64,000 nucleotides of DNA, taken from assembly GCF_001879715.1 (NCBI RefSeq), contig NZ_MNBW01000011.1, positions 96,056 through 160,055 of the forward strand, in the 5' to 3' direction. Of this stretch, positions 62,971 through 64,000 are shown piece by piece. The position numbers were made by a program, and so were the translations under genes. The notes under the pieces were generated by a model. The model ran no database searches, was not told where the DNA came from, and saw only the letters and a program-made list of their open reading frames with translations. Numbering within the stretch: the stretch's first letter is position 1; each line of letters starts with the position of its first letter. Origin of the DNA: Nioella nitratireducens (GTDB taxonomy: Bacteria > Pseudomonadota > Alphaproteobacteria > Rhodobacterales > Rhodobacteraceae).

Positions 62971-63882
62971 ATGAAACCAATAAATTTTGATCTCCTCGAC
63001 CTGAACCTGCTGCGGCTTTTGGTGGCCGTGGCCGAGACCCGGTCGGTCTCGAAGGCGGCGGCGCGGCTCGGTCTCAGTCAGCCCGCCGCCAGCAACGCGC
63101 TGTCGCGTCTGCGGGTGGCGCTGGACGATCCGCTGTTTCATCGCGGGCGCGGCGGCATGGCGCCGACCCGGTTCGTGACCACGGTGTTGCCGACCATTCG
63201 CCAGAACCTTGCCGGCATCCACGCCTGTCTGGGCGACGCCGCCGGGTTCGTTCCCGCCGAAAGCCGCCGCTGTTTTCGCCTGTCCCTGTCGGGGCTGGGC
63301 GAGGCCGCTTTCCTGCCGCGCCTTGTGGACACCCTGTTCGACGAAGCCCCGCATATCAGCCTGCAAAACCTGTCGGTGCCGGTGCCCGATCTGGCCGAGG
63401 CTCTGTCGCAGGGGGCGGTCGATCTGGCCATCGGGCTGATCCAGCTGGATCAGCCGGGTATCCGCGCGCGGCGATTGTTCGAAGACACCTACGTCGCGGT
63501 CGCGGGCACGGGGCGCGCATCCTATCCCCAAAGGCTGGAAGAACTGCAGCGCGAACGCATCGCCATCGCCGCGCCTGCCGCGACCTATGACAAGGAAATC
63601 AACGATGTGCTGGCCAAATCGGGCCTCAGCCAACGCGTCGCCCTGCAATTGCGTGAATTCGGCGCCCTGCCGCCCTTGTTGAGCAGTGGCCGTGTCATCG
63701 CCGTGGTGCCGAAACAATACGCCGAACAGCTTGTCGCCGCCGATCAGGCGGTGCTGCTGCCCATTGCCCTCTCGACCACCCAATCCCGCGTCAACATGGT
63801 CTGGTGCACCACCGCAGAAGGCGACCCGGGCCTGCGCTGGCTGATGCACGCGGTCGTGCGCCTGTTGCAGAGCCCAAGGTAA
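62971..63882 (+). CDS. LysR-family transcriptional regulator
   Basis: 303-aa regulator. The N-terminal winged helix reads LLRLLVAVAETRSVSKAAAR followed by LGLSQPAASNALSRLRVALDDPLF; the rest is the effector-binding domain. It is divergent from the decarboxylase-dehydrogenase gene with a 148-base gap carrying a LysR-type dyad, so it probably controls that gene in response to its substrate. The ATG at 62971 follows ATGGAGAC. The 118 bases after it to the window end hold nothing recognised. Confidence 0.92.
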   Translation: MKPINFDLLDLNLLRLLVAVAETRSVSKAAARLGLSQPAASNALSRLRVALDDPLFHRGRGGMAPTRFVTTVLPTIRQNLAGIHACLGDAAGFVPAESRRCFRLSLSGLGEAAFLPRLVDTLFDEAPHISLQNLSVPVPDLAEALSQGAVDLAIGLIQLDQPGIRARRLFEDTYVAVAGTGRASYPQRLEELQRERIAIAAPAATYDKEINDVLAKSGLSQRVALQLREFGALPPLLSSGRVIAVVPKQYAEQLVAADQAVLLPIALSTTQSRVNMVWCTTAEGDPGLRWLMHAVVRLLQSPR

Positions 63883-64000
63883 TCGGCAGCGGTGGAGGCG
63901 CGGGGGGGGAGTTACTGGGGATGGTGGCGGAGAGACAGGGCAAATTCGCAAATCGCTCACTGCTAACTATCTGGTTTCATTATTACATTACTTCAACCTT

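Noticed and set aside
1..64000. CRISPR array or insertion sequence
   Set aside because: No regularly spaced short repeats and no transposase-like gene were seen.

Overview
The window is high-GC DNA with alphaproteobacterial gene content and order, best placed in the Rhodobacteraceae (Roseobacter group). It carries a complete Rhodobacter-type gene transfer agent (GTA) head-tail cluster, a pyruvate dehydrogenase E1-beta with its own lipoyl domain, an Irr-type iron box, LacI-type sites near central-carbon genes, and short intergenic repeats of the kind common in roseobacters. No species is named because nothing here identifies one.

Layout. 1-1465: the 3' end of fabF, then mltG. 1772-16387: the GTA cluster, all on the + strand and mostly with 4-8 bp overlaps. 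In order it encodes terminase subunits, portal, a small coiled-coil membrane protein, prohead protease, capsid, connectors, major tail protein, tail chaperones, a short tape measure, distal tail protein, hub protein, NlpC/P60 peptidase, a 1300-aa tail-tip protein and a DUF2793 protein. 16477-19685: cysE, a permease and cysK. 19769-23523 (-): pdhA-pdhB-pdhC. 23788-29367: an L,D-transpeptidase, a lipoprotein, ftsB, an AidB-like acyl-CoA dehydrogenase, bacterioferritin behind an Irr-type box, a TagO/VasI-like secreted protein and class I aldolase. 29520-35752 (-): a large secreted protein, pgk, gap, a 47-aa membrane protein missed by usual length cut-offs, a membrane-bound LuxR regulator and a second gap. 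36060-42158: pqiA-like, radA, cvpA, purF, DUF1284, bioY and an SDR. 42285-45820: zapA and a coiled-coil gene divergent from transketolase. 45994-53168: a membrane protein, alr-mlaE-mlaF, dnaB, pyrC-pyrE and a small membrane protein. 53403-59276: secreted or uncharacterised proteins mixed with a MoxR ATPase and a CoxE-like VWA protein. 59329-63882: tRNA-Leu(CAA), one 1084-codon ORF fusing a ThDP-dependent decarboxylase-like enzyme to an aldehyde dehydrogenase, and a divergent LysR regulator.

How the genes work together. The GTA block encodes a tailed particle but has no integrase, repressor or lysis genes, so it fits a domesticated element rather than a prophage. Aldolase, both GAPDH genes and transketolase each have a site resembling TGTTAGCGCTAACA upstream, which suggests a shared LacI-family (CceR/PckR-like) regulator. 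The fused enzyme and its divergent LysR gene look like a small catabolic unit: a 2-oxo acid would be decarboxylated to an aldehyde and oxidised by the attached domain. This fusion, with a second ribosome-binding site and ATG inside the ORF, is the most novel item found. The bacterioferritin without its haem-ligand methionine and the duplicated Cys-rich, Notch-repeat-like secreted protein come next.
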